Positions 52,784 through 62,342 of a DNA stretch of 64,000 bases are shown here, piece after piece (positions within the stretch are counted from its first letter, which is position 1; each line of letters opens with the position of its first letter). The stretch lies in the NCBI RefSeq assembly GCF_025574485.1, contig NZ_JAOBPO010000001.1:627501-691500 (forward strand). The letters are read 5' to 3'. The DNA is from Kordiimonas aquimaris (GTDB lineage: Bacteria; Pseudomonadota; Alphaproteobacteria; Sphingomonadales; Kordiimonadaceae). The notes beneath the pieces are model-generated. The model was not told the origin of the DNA. It worked only from the letters and a program-made list of their open reading frames with translations, and made no database searches. Both the position numbers and the translations under genes were made by a program.

Positions 52784-55700
52784 ATGTCATTAAAAACAAA
52801 CAAAACGCTAACGGCGGCGTTATTTGCAACAAGTTTACTCTACACACCTGCAATTGCAGCAACCATCACTACACCAGTACCTGAGAAGTGGCATGAGCCA
52901 CCCTATACACTGGAAAAAGATGGTGCAGCTGACGAAGGTGCTGGCGACAAAAAAGGGCTACCTTTAGCGCCGGAACGTACGGTCGAATTTGAAACTGATG
53001 AAGCGACCTGGATTTCATTAGATATCTCACCTGATGGCGCATCGATTATTTTCGAGCTTCTCGGTGATATATATACGATGCCAATGAGCGGCGGTGCAGC
53101 CACCGCAATTGTAACAGGCATGGGCTTTCAAAGTCAGCCGGCATACTCGCCAAATGGTGCACAGATCGCTTTTGTGTCTGATCAAGGTGGCTCCGAGAAC
53201 CTATACATTGCAAATGTTGATGGCACGAAACCAAAGAAATTATCATCATCAAATTCTGGCGATTTCATGAGCCCGACATGGTCAGCTGATGGCAATTATG
53301 TATACGTTTCACAAGTTGGTAACGGTATCGGTGCTAACGAAATCTGGATGTACCACAAGCATGGCGGTAAGGGCATTCAGGTAACGAACTCCAAACCTGG
53401 TGGCCCTAACACACCGCGTAATCAACAGCCAAATGCACAAGGTGTGTCAGTATCAAAAGATGGTCGCTATCTATATTATGCAACGAAACTTGGCGGTTTT
53501 TCATACAATATGACGAGCTTCCCGTGGCGTGTCGTGCGCCGTGACCTGCAAGAAGGCACAACAGATACGATTGCAACAGCATATGGCGGCGCTATCCGCC
53601 CTGTTGTATCTCCTGATGGTAATTCACTGGTTTATGGTACGCGCTATGAAGCTAAAACCGGCTTGCGCTTGCGTGATCTGACAACAGGTGAAGATCGCTG
53701 GCTTGCATATCCTGTTACACGTGATGATCAGGAATCGCGTGCAACAAGGGACTTGTTGCCAGGTTACAGTTTTACGCCTGATAGTAGTACTATTGTTATC
53801 AATAATGATGGCAAGATCGAACGGATTGCTATTGAAGATGGTGCGCGCTCGGTTATTCCTTTCACAGCAAAGGTTAAACTGGATATTGGCCCTAACCTAG
53901 TGCAGCAGGAAAAAGACCCGGAAGGACCGGTTGTTGCGCGTTTGGCGCAAACACCATCTTTGTCACCGAACAATGACACAGTTGTTTTCTCGACGCTGGG
54001 TGAACTATACTCCATGCCTCTTGAAGACGGTGCGGCCCCTTCAAAAATTAATCGTGCGGGTGAAAATGTTTTCCAGCCTAGCTGGTCACGCGATGGTCGT
54101 TATCTGACATATATCAGTTGGGATCCAAATGGTGGCCATGTATGGCGTATGCGTGCAAACGGTCGTGGCCGACCAGAGCAAGTTACCAGCACTGCCAATT
54201 ATTACAGTGACCCACACTTCACGCCAGATGGTTCAGAGATTGTTGCCATTCGTACTTCAAATCATGAATTTAACATGGCAGGTGGCGGTGCACAGCGTGA
54301 CTTGGTCGCGATCAATGTCGATAGCGGCGATGTACGTGTGATTATGTCTGGCACAGGTTTCAACAGTATTCACTTCGGTGATGCGCCAAACCGGGTATAT
54401 TTATACAGTGGTGGTGGTTTTGGTGGTGCATCTGATGCTCTGTTTTCTGTCCGTCTGGATGGTACAGATCGCCGTGAACATTTGCGTGTGACGGGTAAGG
54501 GGTTGTATTTTGCAGCAAAACCTGTTGGCGCTCGTGATATGCGCCTTAGCCCAAATGGTCAGTATGCGTTAGCACGTTCTCAGGAACAGCTTCAATTGGT
54601 GACAGTGCCGCAAACAGGTAAGAAAGCAGCAACAGTGAATGTTGCCGCACCGTCTGTGCCACTTAAAACAATCTCGGATTACGGGGTTGATCACTTTGAG
54701 TGGTCTAATGACGGCGAAACTATTATGTGGGCTGTGGGCAGCACCATTTATACGCAGAATCTGTCTGATGTGGAATGGGTTAAACCAGAGCCTGAAGAAA
54801 CTGACGATAAGCAAGACGGCGAAGCTGAAGAGAGTGCGGAAGATACCGCAGTTGAAAGCGTAGCAACGTCAGAGGCTGAAGCTGAAGAAGAAAAAGCTTA
54901 CACAGCGTATACCGCACGTGTTGAAGTGCCGCGTGACAACCCTGAAGGAACGATTGTTCTGCGCGGTGCTACTGTACTGACAATGGGCGACGCCGGTGTC
55001 ATTGAAAATGCTGATGTTGTTGTTGAAAACGGTAAGTTTATCGCTGTTGGTGCTCCAGGTAGTGTTGATATCCCGCGCGGTGCTGAAGTGCGCGATATGT
55101 CTGGTAAGTTCATTACACCTGGTTTTGTTGATAGCCACGGACATTGGCGTAACTGGAGCCGTAATCAGGTTATCGAACAAAACTTCTGGCCGTTTTTGGC
55201 AAATGTTGCATACGGTGTAACCTCCGGACTTGATGTGCAGACATCCACGACTGATATTTTTGCTTATCAGGATATGGTTGAAGCTGGTCGCATGATTGGT
55301 ATGAGGGCATGGTCAACAGGGCCGGGTGTGTTCTCGGATACTGCGATCCAATCCAAGGAGCAAGCGGTTAAAGTTCTCACGCGCTATAAGAACCATTACC
55401 GTACGAAAAATATCAAGGCATATATTACGGGTAATCGTAAGCAGCGTCAGTATGTGATAGAGGCATCCAAGGAAGTTGGTATCATGCCAACAACTGAGGG
55501 TAGTCTGGATACCAAACTTGACCTGACGCATATGATTGATGGCTTTGCCGGTACAGAACATAATATGCCTGTCTTCCCAGTTTATAAAGATGTGCAACAG
55601 CTTGCTGCTCAAACAGGTATCGGTTACACGCCAACACTTTTGGTGACATATGGTGGTCCATGGGCTGAGAATTACTTCTTCACTAAGATGAACCCTCATA

Positions 55701-56182
55701 ACGATGAGAAGGTGAATCGTTTCATGCCGCATAATGTCATTGCTCAACGCACAAATCGTGCAGCGTGGTTCCGTGATGAAGAGTATGCTTTCAAAGGGTT
55801 TGCTGATGCGGCCATCGATATCCAGCGTGCTGGCGGCAAGGTCGGTGTTGGTAGTCACGGTCAATTCCAAGGCCTTGGTTATCACTGGGAGCTGTGGTTG
55901 TTGGGCTCAGGCAAGGCAACGCCGATGGAGGCATTAAAGGCTGCTACCATAGATGGTGCACATATCATCGGTCATGAGAATGAAGTTGGTTCTATTGAAG
56001 CCGGTAAGTTCGCAGACCTTGTTGTTCTTAACAGTGACCCTCGTGCGGATCTTCAGAATACAACGGATATTCACCGTGTGATGGCGAATGGCCGTTTGTA
56101 CAACGATGATACGCTTGAAGAAGTATGGCCGCGCCAACGTGAACTGCCGAAACTATGGTTCCACGACAACGGACCAAAGTAA
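52784..56182 (+). CDS. Exported PD40 beta-propeller amidohydrolase
   Basis: 1132 aa. Signal peptide (AALFATSLLYTPAIAA), then TolB-like PD40 repeats to about residue 650 (LDISPDGASIIFELLGDIYTMPMSGG, PAYSPNGAQIAFVSDQGG and further copies). An acidic linker at 665-705 (Glu/Asp/Ala-rich) follows, then an amidohydrolase domain: metal-binding HxH in FVDSHGHWRNW, GKFADLVVLNSDPRADL at the end. Large periplasmic hydrolases of this design are frequent in marine alphaproteobacteria and may act on cyclic dipeptides or amides; substrate unknown. A strong terminator follows. Confidence 0.9.
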   Translation: MSLKTNKTLTAALFATSLLYTPAIAATITTPVPEKWHEPPYTLEKDGAADEGAGDKKGLPLAPERTVEFETDEATWISLDISPDGASIIFELLGDIYTMPMSGGAATAIVTGMGFQSQPAYSPNGAQIAFVSDQGGSENLYIANVDGTKPKKLSSSNSGDFMSPTWSADGNYVYVSQVGNGIGANEIWMYHKHGGKGIQVTNSKPGGPNTPRNQQPNAQGVSVSKDGRYLYYATKLGGFSYNMTSFPWRVVRRDLQEGTTDTIATAYGGAIRPVVSPDGNSLVYGTRYEAKTGLRLRDLTTGEDRWLAYPVTRDDQESRATRDLLPGYSFTPDSSTIVINNDGKIERIAIEDGARSVIPFTAKVKLDIGPNLVQQEKDPEGPVVARLAQTPSLSPNNDTVVFSTLGELYSMPLEDGAAPSKINRAGENVFQPSWSRDGRYLTYISWDPNGGHVWRMRANGRGRPEQVTSTANYYSDPHFTPDGSEIVAIRTSNHEFNMAGGGAQRDLVAINVDSGDVRVIMSGTGFNSIHFGDAPNRVYLYSGGGFGGASDALFSVRLDGTDRREHLRVTGKGLYFAAKPVGARDMRLSPNGQYALARSQEQLQLVTVPQTGKKAATVNVAAPSVPLKTISDYGVDHFEWSNDGETIMWAVGSTIYTQNLSDVEWVKPEPEETDDKQDGEAEESAEDTAVESVATSEAEAEEEKAYTAYTARVEVPRDNPEGTIVLRGATVLTMGDAGVIENADVVVENGKFIAVGAPGSVDIPRGAEVRDMSGKFITPGFVDSHGHWRNWSRNQVIEQNFWPFLANVAYGVTSGLDVQTSTTDIFAYQDMVEAGRMIGMRAWSTGPGVFSDTAIQSKEQAVKVLTRYKNHYRTKNIKAYITGNRKQRQYVIEASKEVGIMPTTEGSLDTKLDLTHMIDGFAGTEHNMPVFPVYKDVQQLAAQTGIGYTPTLLVTYGGPWAENYFFTKMNPHNDEKVNRFMPHNVIAQRTNRAAWFRDEEYAFKGFADAAIDIQRAGGKVGVGSHGQFQGLGYHWELWLLGSGKATPMEALKAATIDGAHIIGHENEVGSIEAGKFADLVVLNSDPRADLQNTTDIHRVMANGRLYNDDTLEEVWPRQRELPKLWFHDNGPK

Positions 56183-56201
56183 GTACCGTAAGCAATAAAA
56201 C

Positions 56202-56230
56202 AGGAAGAACCTATTTGGGTTCTTCCTTTA
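56202..56230 (+). terminator. Rho-independent terminator after the amidohydrolase
   Basis: AGGAAGAACC (56202-56211) and GGTTCTTCCT (56218-56227) form a perfect 10-bp stem with a 6-nt loop, followed by TTATT. It ends only 16 bp before the next start codon. Confidence 0.85.
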
Positions 56231-56245
56231 TTCAAGGGTGCAATA

Positions 56246-56851
56246 ATGCCTCAAATCAATCCAGACAATGTGCAGGATGAGAGTGTTTACTGGATCAAGC
56301 ATCCAGATCAATTTGAATGTTTGATGTCTGCGCGCCGGATGGAAATTGTTGATCAGTTAGCGCAAATTGGTGTGTGCTCTGTAGCGGAGATTGCTAACAC
56401 TCTTGGTGTTAAAGTGTCATCGCTATATCATCACATTGAGCTACTTTTGTCGGTTGGCTTGATCGAATGTGTGGGTAAACGCGGTGTTGGGCGCTGCGAG
56501 GAAAAGCTATACCGCACACCTGGTGCTGTGATGCGGTACGGCATTACACTTGGCGATTCTAGCTCATTCGATATTTATCGTCGATTGAGTGAATACCAGG
56601 CCCGTCAAGCGACCCGCGACTTTACCCGTGGTCTTCGGTCTAAGCATCTTGTTGATGCAGGATCACAGAAAAATATATGGATATTTCGCCTTGTTGGTGC
56701 CCCAGATGCTGACACCTTGGCAAAGATTAACCAGCACATTGAAGCAATAGCTGAGTTGTTTTGGAGTTCTGCCGGACAAGACAACCCATTGGTTGTTATG
56801 TCAGCAATTGTTGCTCCTGTGCCGCGTGCTGGTGAAGAAACACAATCGTGA
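56246..56851 (+). CDS. ArsR-like winged-helix regulator
   Basis: 201 aa. An N-terminal HTH_20/ArsR-type winged helix (ARRMEIVDQLAQIGVCSVAEIANTLGVKVSSLYHHIELLLSVGLIE) precedes a C-terminal domain of ~110 residues with no metal-binding cysteine motif. It starts after AAGGG. Its position between the amidohydrolase and a convergent acyl-CoA ligase suggests local control, but no operator was recognised. Confidence 0.82.
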   Translation: MPQINPDNVQDESVYWIKHPDQFECLMSARRMEIVDQLAQIGVCSVAEIANTLGVKVSSLYHHIELLLSVGLIECVGKRGVGRCEEKLYRTPGAVMRYGITLGDSSSFDIYRRLSEYQARQATRDFTRGLRSKHLVDAGSQKNIWIFRLVGAPDADTLAKINQHIEAIAELFWSSAGQDNPLVVMSAIVAPVPRAGEETQS

Positions 56852-56860
56852 ATTCGACCG

Positions 56861-58555
56861 TCAGGCTGTTCCCACCTCAGAAATAGACAGCTCTTCGCGC
56901 ATCGTTTCTCGCATGACAAACTTCTGAATTTTCCCCGTAACAGTCATGGGATATGTATCAACAAATTTAATATGGCGCGGCACTTTATAGTGGGCGATTT
57001 TGCCATTACAAAATGCGGTTACATCGTTTGCACTCAAAGACTTTTCGCCTGCTCGCAATATGATCCATGCGCAAACCTCTTCACCGAACTTATCGTCCGG
57101 AATACCGAAAACCTGTACATCCTGCACTGCTGGATGTGTATAGAGAAACTCTTCAATTTCACGCGGGTATATATTTTCGCCGCCGCGAATAATCATGTCT
57201 TTCAGTCGACCTGTAATGTTGGCGTATCCATCATCGTCCATAACAGCCAAATCGCCGGTGTGCATCCAGCCTGATGTGTCTATGGCCTCGTTAGTGCGAT
57301 CAGTATCATTCCAGTATCCCAGCATTACGCTGTAGCCTCGCGTACATAGCTCGCCTTGCATGCCGCGATTTACAGTGCATCCTTGTTTGTCAACAATTTT
57401 AACTTCAACAAACGGATGAATTTGCCCAACAGTGCTGACACGTTTGCCGATTGGATCATCTTTTTTGCTTTGAAAGCTTACTGGTGCTGTCTCTGTCATG
57501 CCGTAAGCGATAGTTACCTCGCTCATGTGCATCTCGGTAATGACGCGTTTCATCACTTCAATCGGACAGGGTGACCCTGCCATTGCACCTGTGCGCAGGC
57601 TTGATAGATCAAATTCTTTAAACTGTGGGTGTTCGAGTTCGGCAATAAACATCGTGGGTACACCGTATAGTGCAGAGCATTGTTCTGCCTGAATGGCTTC
57701 AAGTACTGAAACTGGTTCAAATGCTTCGCCAGGAAAAACCATGCAAGCACCGTGTGTTACACAACCTAGAACACCCATAACCATACCAAAGCAATGATAC
57801 AGCGGCACGGGTATGCAAAGTTTATCGTTGTGCGTAAAACTTTGGCGTTTAGCCACAAAGTAACCGTTGTTGAGAATACTGTGGTGGGACAGAGTTGCTC
57901 CTTTTGGAAAACCCGTTGTGCCAGAGGTGAACTGAATATTGATCGCGTCATCGGGCTGTAAAATAGTGGACAATTCAGATAGTTTGCGCTGTGCTGCAGG
58001 TGAAGGGTTTTCTGAAAGTGCGGCAAACTTTATAAAGCCAGCAGGTGGGTTATCACTGAGCGATATTGCGTGCTTCAGGTCCGGCAATTGTTTTGCGTGC
58101 CATTTTCCGGCTGGAGCAATTTCTATCTCTGGTGCTAGTTGTGTCAGCATGCCTGTGTAGTCAGAGCTTTTGAATTCACTTGCAAGTATCAGCGCCTTAC
58201 ACCCTACTTTGTTGAGTGCATATTCCAGTTCGGATAATCGGTAAGCAGGGTTGATGTTAACTAAAACAAGGCCAGCTTTTGCTGTCGCGAATTGTGTTAA
58301 AACCCATTCAGCACAGTTCGGTGCCCACAAACCAACACGGTCACCGGGGATTAACCCAAGATCAATGAGGCCTGCGGCCAATGTATCAGCTCTTTCGCGC
58401 AATTCATGATATGTCCAGCGTATATTCTGGTGCCTAACAATCAGGGCTTCACGGTCACCATGCTGGTCTGCTGTGGTATCAAGTGCATTGCCAATTGTTT
58501 GGTACAGAAGCGGTGTATCGCTTGTTCCTGCAACATAGCTGGGCATTGGTGTCAT
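56861..58555 (-). CDS. Acyl-CoA ligase (AMP-binding, fatty-acyl-CoA synthetase)
   Basis: 564 aa. ANL-superfamily enzyme that adenylates a carboxylic acid and transfers it to CoA. Motifs in order: P-loop [40 protein letters not shown]-x-[34 protein letters not shown] and the C-terminal Lys in [10 protein letters not shown]. Medium- or long-chain fatty acid is the likely substrate. GGAG precedes the start. Confidence 0.92.
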   Translation of the reverse strand: MTPMPSYVAGTSDTPLLYQTIGNALDTTADQHGDREALIVRHQNIRWTYHELRERADTLAAGLIDLGLIPGDRVGLWAPNCAEWVLTQFATAKAGLVLVNINPAYRLSELEYALNKVGCKALILASEFKSSDYTGMLTQLAPEIEIAPAGKWHAKQLPDLKHAISLSDNPPAGFIKFAALSENPSPAAQRKLSELSTILQPDDAINIQFTSGTTGFPKGATLSHHSILNNGYFVAKRQSFTHNDKLCIPVPLYHCFGMVMGVLGCVTHGACMVFPGEAFEPVSVLEAIQAEQCSALYGVPTMFIAELEHPQFKEFDLSSLRTGAMAGSPCPIEVMKRVITEMHMSEVTIAYGMTETAPVSFQSKKDDPIGKRVSTVGQIHPFVEVKIVDKQGCTVNRGMQGELCTRGYSVMLGYWNDTDRTNEAIDTSGWMHTGDLAVMDDDGYANITGRLKDMIIRGGENIYPREIEEFLYTHPAVQDVQVFGIPDDKFGEEVCAWIILRAGEKSLSANDVTAFCNGKIAHYKVPRHIKFVDTYPMTVTGKIQKFVMRETMREELSISEVGTA

Positions 58556-58698
58556 CTAGGGTGTCTCCTACCTGTCTATGACAAAAGAATAGGAGCGATA
58601 TGGGCTTGCGTCGAACAGAAAATGTTTGCTTGCTTGAATATGGCAGAAATTGAAACGGTAATTGAGAGAAAACCGTTTCAATGTGCTTATTGGTAGGG

Positions 58699-59262
58699 TT
58701 ATTTTTTCTTTGTCATTGTTTCTGTAATAAACACGGGCCATTCGTGTGCGGCTTGTGTCCCTCTGTTAAGGCGCATGGTCATTGTGATTTCGTCTTCACT
58801 GATTGCCCACTCTTCGGATACACGTGGACCGCTGCTACCATCGCCGCCGTATATGTAGCCACGAATCATCATCGTGCCATTTGATTTATCAAGATAGGCA
58901 TCGCCAACTTTTCTGCCTACCGGAAGCTGGAAAACTGTCGTTTCTTCAAACTGTTTTGTGCGTGCATTGTAGTTAAAATAGGTCTCGAGGTCTCGTGCTT
59001 GTCCGTTTGCAGCTTCGCCTGCAAATATAGATTTCGTCGAACATTTTATATAGGTATCACGCAAGGTATAGGCGCATGAACGTGTACCGTTTGCCTTGTT
59101 GCCATTGGCGTAACTGGTTTCCAGTATCCATTCTCCCACAAGGAAATTCATATCTTGCAGAGATTGGTTTTCATGTGCTTCCTGTGCTGATGCATATGTT
59201 GACCCGATAAATACAGATGCTGTTGCGATCAATGCTGTCAGATTAATTCTCTTTTGTTTCAT
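58699..59262 (-). CDS. Exported DUF1579-like protein
   Basis: 187 aa from ATG 59262 (AGGAAC upstream); the frame is open 21 codons earlier without a signal sequence. Signal peptide (LTALIATASVFIGSTYASA). The mature part fits a small beta-barrel of the DUF1579/lipocalin-like kind (MNFLVGEWILETSYANGNKANGT, RTKQFEETTVFQLP, SEEWAISEDEITMTMRLNR). Function unknown. It is divergent from the CadC-like regulator. Confidence 0.65.
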   Translation of the reverse strand: MKQKRINLTALIATASVFIGSTYASAQEAHENQSLQDMNFLVGEWILETSYANGNKANGTRSCAYTLRDTYIKCSTKSIFAGEAANGQARDLETYFNYNARTKQFEETTVFQLPVGRKVGDAYLDKSNGTMMIRGYIYGGDGSSGPRVSEEWAISEDEITMTMRLNRGTQAAHEWPVFITETMTKKK

Positions 59263-59449
59263 GATGACTGTTCCTGCAATAATGGAATTTATTACGACCA
59301 CTGGCCGATGTGCCATGTGGCACATAAATTTCCTTAAGCGGGGCTTTGTTTAAAGTCCTCACGGTGACCTCAAGAAAACATCAAGAAATAGAATTGTTCG
59401 GAATTTAGTGGCAGACTGAATTGAAACAAATTTGTGTGACGCATAATTT

Positions 59450-61228
59450 ATGAAATTCAAGGTTGGCGATTGGACTGCGATCGCAACAACAAATGAACTG
59501 GCGAAAGGACAAGAGTGTGTGCGCATAGAGGCGCGGGCAATGGATGTGCTTAAGCTATTGTATGAGAACCGCGGCGCGGTGGTATCGAAAAGTGAGCTGA
59601 TTGATACAGTATGGAAGCTGCAGGTTGTAAGTGACCACTCTATAACAGTTGCTATCAGTAACCTGCGCCGTGCATTGAACGATGATCCCAAAAACCCGAA
59701 GTATATCGAGACGATACCTAAGCGGGGGTACCGCCTCCTTGATACTGGCCCCGAGAGAGATGATGTTGACAACGCGCTGGCGCAGCACGGAGCACCAGAA
59801 ACAGAAAAAGGGGTTCCGTTCTTAATAAAGCAACATGTGCCGAAATGGTTGATGGCATTTGTTGTGTTGTGCCTGATGGCATTAGTGGTTTGGGTTAATT
59901 CCGTTTACGAGGCGCCAACTGATTCGCCTCAGTTATTTGTATTGGACACAGAAAACGCCACATCTGATCCAGTGTTAGACCCGCTTGCTGCAACCATTAC
60001 AGAACTGACGCTCGATACTCTTTCGCAATCAGAAGACATTCAATTGGTTCGCTGGCGGTATGAGCCTGATGACAAGGCATTCTTGAATTATAATGATAAT
60101 GCCTGGATTTTGACACCGAAACTAGTGGTAGGTGAACGTGGGCCATTGCTAACCATGCAGCTTAAAAGCCACATGACAAATCGAATTCAGTGGTCTACCA
60201 CCCAGTCCGTGTCTTTGCGTCATTTTCGGCTTGCTGAAGCGACAGCAATGAAAGGTTTGGCAGCAGCACTTGGGTTGACAGTTTCCATAAACCAGCAACC
60301 AAGGTTCTCTGCTTTGGCAGAAGAAATGTATTGGCGTGCGCGGTATTTATGGAGTTTGCGACAACGTGACCCTGCAATCCGTGCACAGCAATTACTACTG
60401 GAAGTGCTCGAGATTGAGCCTAGTTTTGCACGTGCTCATACCGCACTTGCTGATCTTTATATCTATAAAACTGGCGGGTTTTTCTATGATGCTGAAGTTG
60501 ATCCTCTTGCTAAAGCAAAGTGGCATATTGAACAAGCCGAACTGTTATCTCCTGCTTCGATCGATTTATTTTTGGCCAAGGCTCATTATGCCCTTTTTGT
60601 TAACGGAGAAGCACAGGAGGCCTTAGCCAGTTTGATAAGGGTTGTTGAGTTAGCGCCTAATAATGTCATTGCATGGGTTAGTTACGCCAATGCGCTTGCG
60701 TCCGTTGGTAAAATGGAAGACGCGGTAGAGGCAATAACGATTGCGCAGTCTGTTGACCCGATGGATCCTGCTTTGAGGCTGGATAAAGTCTGGATATTAT
60801 TTTTGGCTGAACGATACGACGAAGCTATTGTTGCAGCAGATGATGCAACAGACCTCGGCATGTCTGGTGATCTATACCGCGGCCTTGTGTGGGGAGCTTC
60901 TGGTCAGTACCAAAAGTCTGTAGAGGCCTGGGTAAAACATTTCAAATCTACCACGCCGGCATCAGTACAATTGGCCGCACGTTACAAAAGTGCACTGGAA
61001 GCAGTTAATAACGGTGGTCATGCCGCGGCCTACAGCATTCTCGGAGAATTGGTTTCGCCTTCTTCGGCTATCATCAAAGCTATGCTGTATAGTTTAGCTG
61101 CTGACTATGAACAGGCACATGCTGTCCTTGAGCAAACAAAGACAGCCGAAAAAAACTGGGTAAAGCTATGGGCTCACCGCGTGCCAGTTTTAAGGCGCAT
61201 GTATGGATATAATGCGAGTACAGAGTAA
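59450..61228 (+). CDS. CadC-like membrane transcriptional regulator with TPR domain
   Basis: 592 aa. An OmpR/PhoB-type winged helix at 1-105 (IEARAMDVLKLLYENRGAVVSKSELIDTVW, HSITVAISNLRRALNDDPKNPKYIETIPKRGYRL), one membrane segment at 130-150 (LMAFVVLCLMALVVWVNSVY), and a periplasmic region with TPR repeats from about 280. It therefore senses in the periplasm and binds DNA in the cytoplasm without a kinase. Signal and targets are unknown; the divergent exported protein is the nearest candidate. Confidence 0.88.
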   Translation: MKFKVGDWTAIATTNELAKGQECVRIEARAMDVLKLLYENRGAVVSKSELIDTVWKLQVVSDHSITVAISNLRRALNDDPKNPKYIETIPKRGYRLLDTGPERDDVDNALAQHGAPETEKGVPFLIKQHVPKWLMAFVVLCLMALVVWVNSVYEAPTDSPQLFVLDTENATSDPVLDPLAATITELTLDTLSQSEDIQLVRWRYEPDDKAFLNYNDNAWILTPKLVVGERGPLLTMQLKSHMTNRIQWSTTQSVSLRHFRLAEATAMKGLAAALGLTVSINQQPRFSALAEEMYWRARYLWSLRQRDPAIRAQQLLLEVLEIEPSFARAHTALADLYIYKTGGFFYDAEVDPLAKAKWHIEQAELLSPASIDLFLAKAHYALFVNGEAQEALASLIRVVELAPNNVIAWVSYANALASVGKMEDAVEAITIAQSVDPMDPALRLDKVWILFLAERYDEAIVAADDATDLGMSGDLYRGLVWGASGQYQKSVEAWVKHFKSTTPASVQLAARYKSALEAVNNGGHAAAYSILGELVSPSSAIIKAMLYSLAADYEQAHAVLEQTKTAEKNWVKLWAHRVPVLRRMYGYNASTE

Positions 61229-61253
61229 ACAAGAAACTCACATGTGTACTGGC

Positions 61254-61472
61254 TTAATAGTTAGTCGGCAGATCTTCTTCAAGCATACACATGGTGAAAG
61301 AAAACGATAGCTCGCCTTCGTCTTCATCACGGTAAACAACGCCGATAAATTCATCGCCAAGCAACACTTCAACAGAGTCAGGCGCTTGTGGCCTTCTTAC
61401 GAGGCGAAACGCGCTATTGTTAAACTTGCGCTGTAGATACGTCTGTACGCGTGCTGTTTCGTTTGGTGTCAC
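61254..61472 (-). CDS. DUF3126 family protein
   Basis: 72 aa, matching the alphaproteobacterial DUF3126 family: ETARVQTYLQRKFNN, VEVLLGDEFIGVVYRDEDEGELSFSFTMCML and an ending LEEDLP. Single small domain, function unknown. It is convergent with the CadC-like regulator. Confidence 0.85.
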   Translation of the reverse strand: MTPNETARVQTYLQRKFNNSAFRLVRRPQAPDSVEVLLGDEFIGVVYRDEDEGELSFSFTMCMLEEDLPTNY

Positions 61473-61639
61473 CGGAAGCTCCTTGGGATCATGTGATTGC
61501 TATTGGTTTATCCAAGGCAGGCTATATATGGCAAGTAAAACTATTCTTTTTGTCTTTTTACTCTGTGTTTGTTTCTGATGGGCATTATATAGTAGGCTGT
61601 GATATATGAGCGATTGCAAGGAATGAAAGGCGACTGCAC

Positions 61640-62038
61640 ATGTCAGATGAAGATGATTTTGCTTACGCCAATGACCCCGAATTGATTGAACAATTTGTTA
61701 ATTGGACAACAGAAGCCGTTGAAGAGCTGAAAACAATTGTTTCCAATCTGGCAGGTGATGAAGTCAGCACAGGTGATGCAGCTGTCCGCATCTATGATCT
61801 GGCGCATAACATTAAAGGTATGGGAAGTAGCTTTGATTTCCCTTTGATGACCGATGCTGGAAATTCATTGTGTGTTTACATAAAAAACCTGTCGGGTGAT
61901 CAACCTGTTACCCAGCGTGTTGTGGACGCGCATGTGAAAGTTTTCGAAGTGGTGCTGACACACAAGATACAAGGCAGTGGCGGCGAAAAAGGCGATGCAA
62001 TTCGTAAGCGATTGGCCGCGATTATCTCTGAAACATAG
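61640..62038 (+). CDS. Stand-alone Hpt domain protein
   Basis: 132 aa. Opening FAYANDPELIEQFVNWTTEAVEELK and phosphoacceptor His in IYDLAHNIKGMGSSFDFPLM identify a histidine phosphotransfer domain. AAAGG precedes the start. It would carry phosphate between a hybrid kinase and a response regulator; no kinase with a receiver is adjacent, although the sensor at 62343 is near. Confidence 0.85.
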   Translation: MSDEDDFAYANDPELIEQFVNWTTEAVEELKTIVSNLAGDEVSTGDAAVRIYDLAHNIKGMGSSFDFPLMTDAGNSLCVYIKNLSGDQPVTQRVVDAHVKVFEVVLTHKIQGSGGEKGDAIRKRLAAIISET

Positions 62039-62110
62039 AGGCTTTGGCCAACAATCTCGTTTCAGGTATTAACCAGCAATAGATGGTTAATAGAATTTGT
62101 TAATTGCGCC

Positions 62111-62323
62111 TTGCAGTGCAGTATGCAGAGCCGAAAGCTGGAGGAGGTATGGCGTAATTTGCCACCTGAAGCTGACGCGCTTGTCCCTTCACGAAGTAGC
62201 TTGAAAGTTCACCATATCCCAGACCTTTTACCTGATGTTGCAGATTGGAATGGTCCGCTTGAGTGGATAGATATAGGTGCTGGTGTGGCTGAGCTTCTGT
62301 CTTCTGCTTCAGCACACAGTTAA
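62111..62323 (+). CDS. Short PAS_5-like protein, possibly truncated
   Basis: 70 aa from ATG 62111. LEEVWRNLPPEADALVPSRSSLKVHHIPDLLPDVADWNG resembles the first half of a PAS_5 domain, common at the start of alphaproteobacterial sensory proteins, but the domain stops after GAGVAELL. It could be a remnant of a longer gene or a small independent protein. No close ribosome site. Confidence 0.35.
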   Translation: MQCSMQSRKLEEVWRNLPPEADALVPSRSSLKVHHIPDLLPDVADWNGPLEWIDIGAGVAELLSSASAHS

Positions 62324-62342
62324 ATTGGATTACGTTGAAATC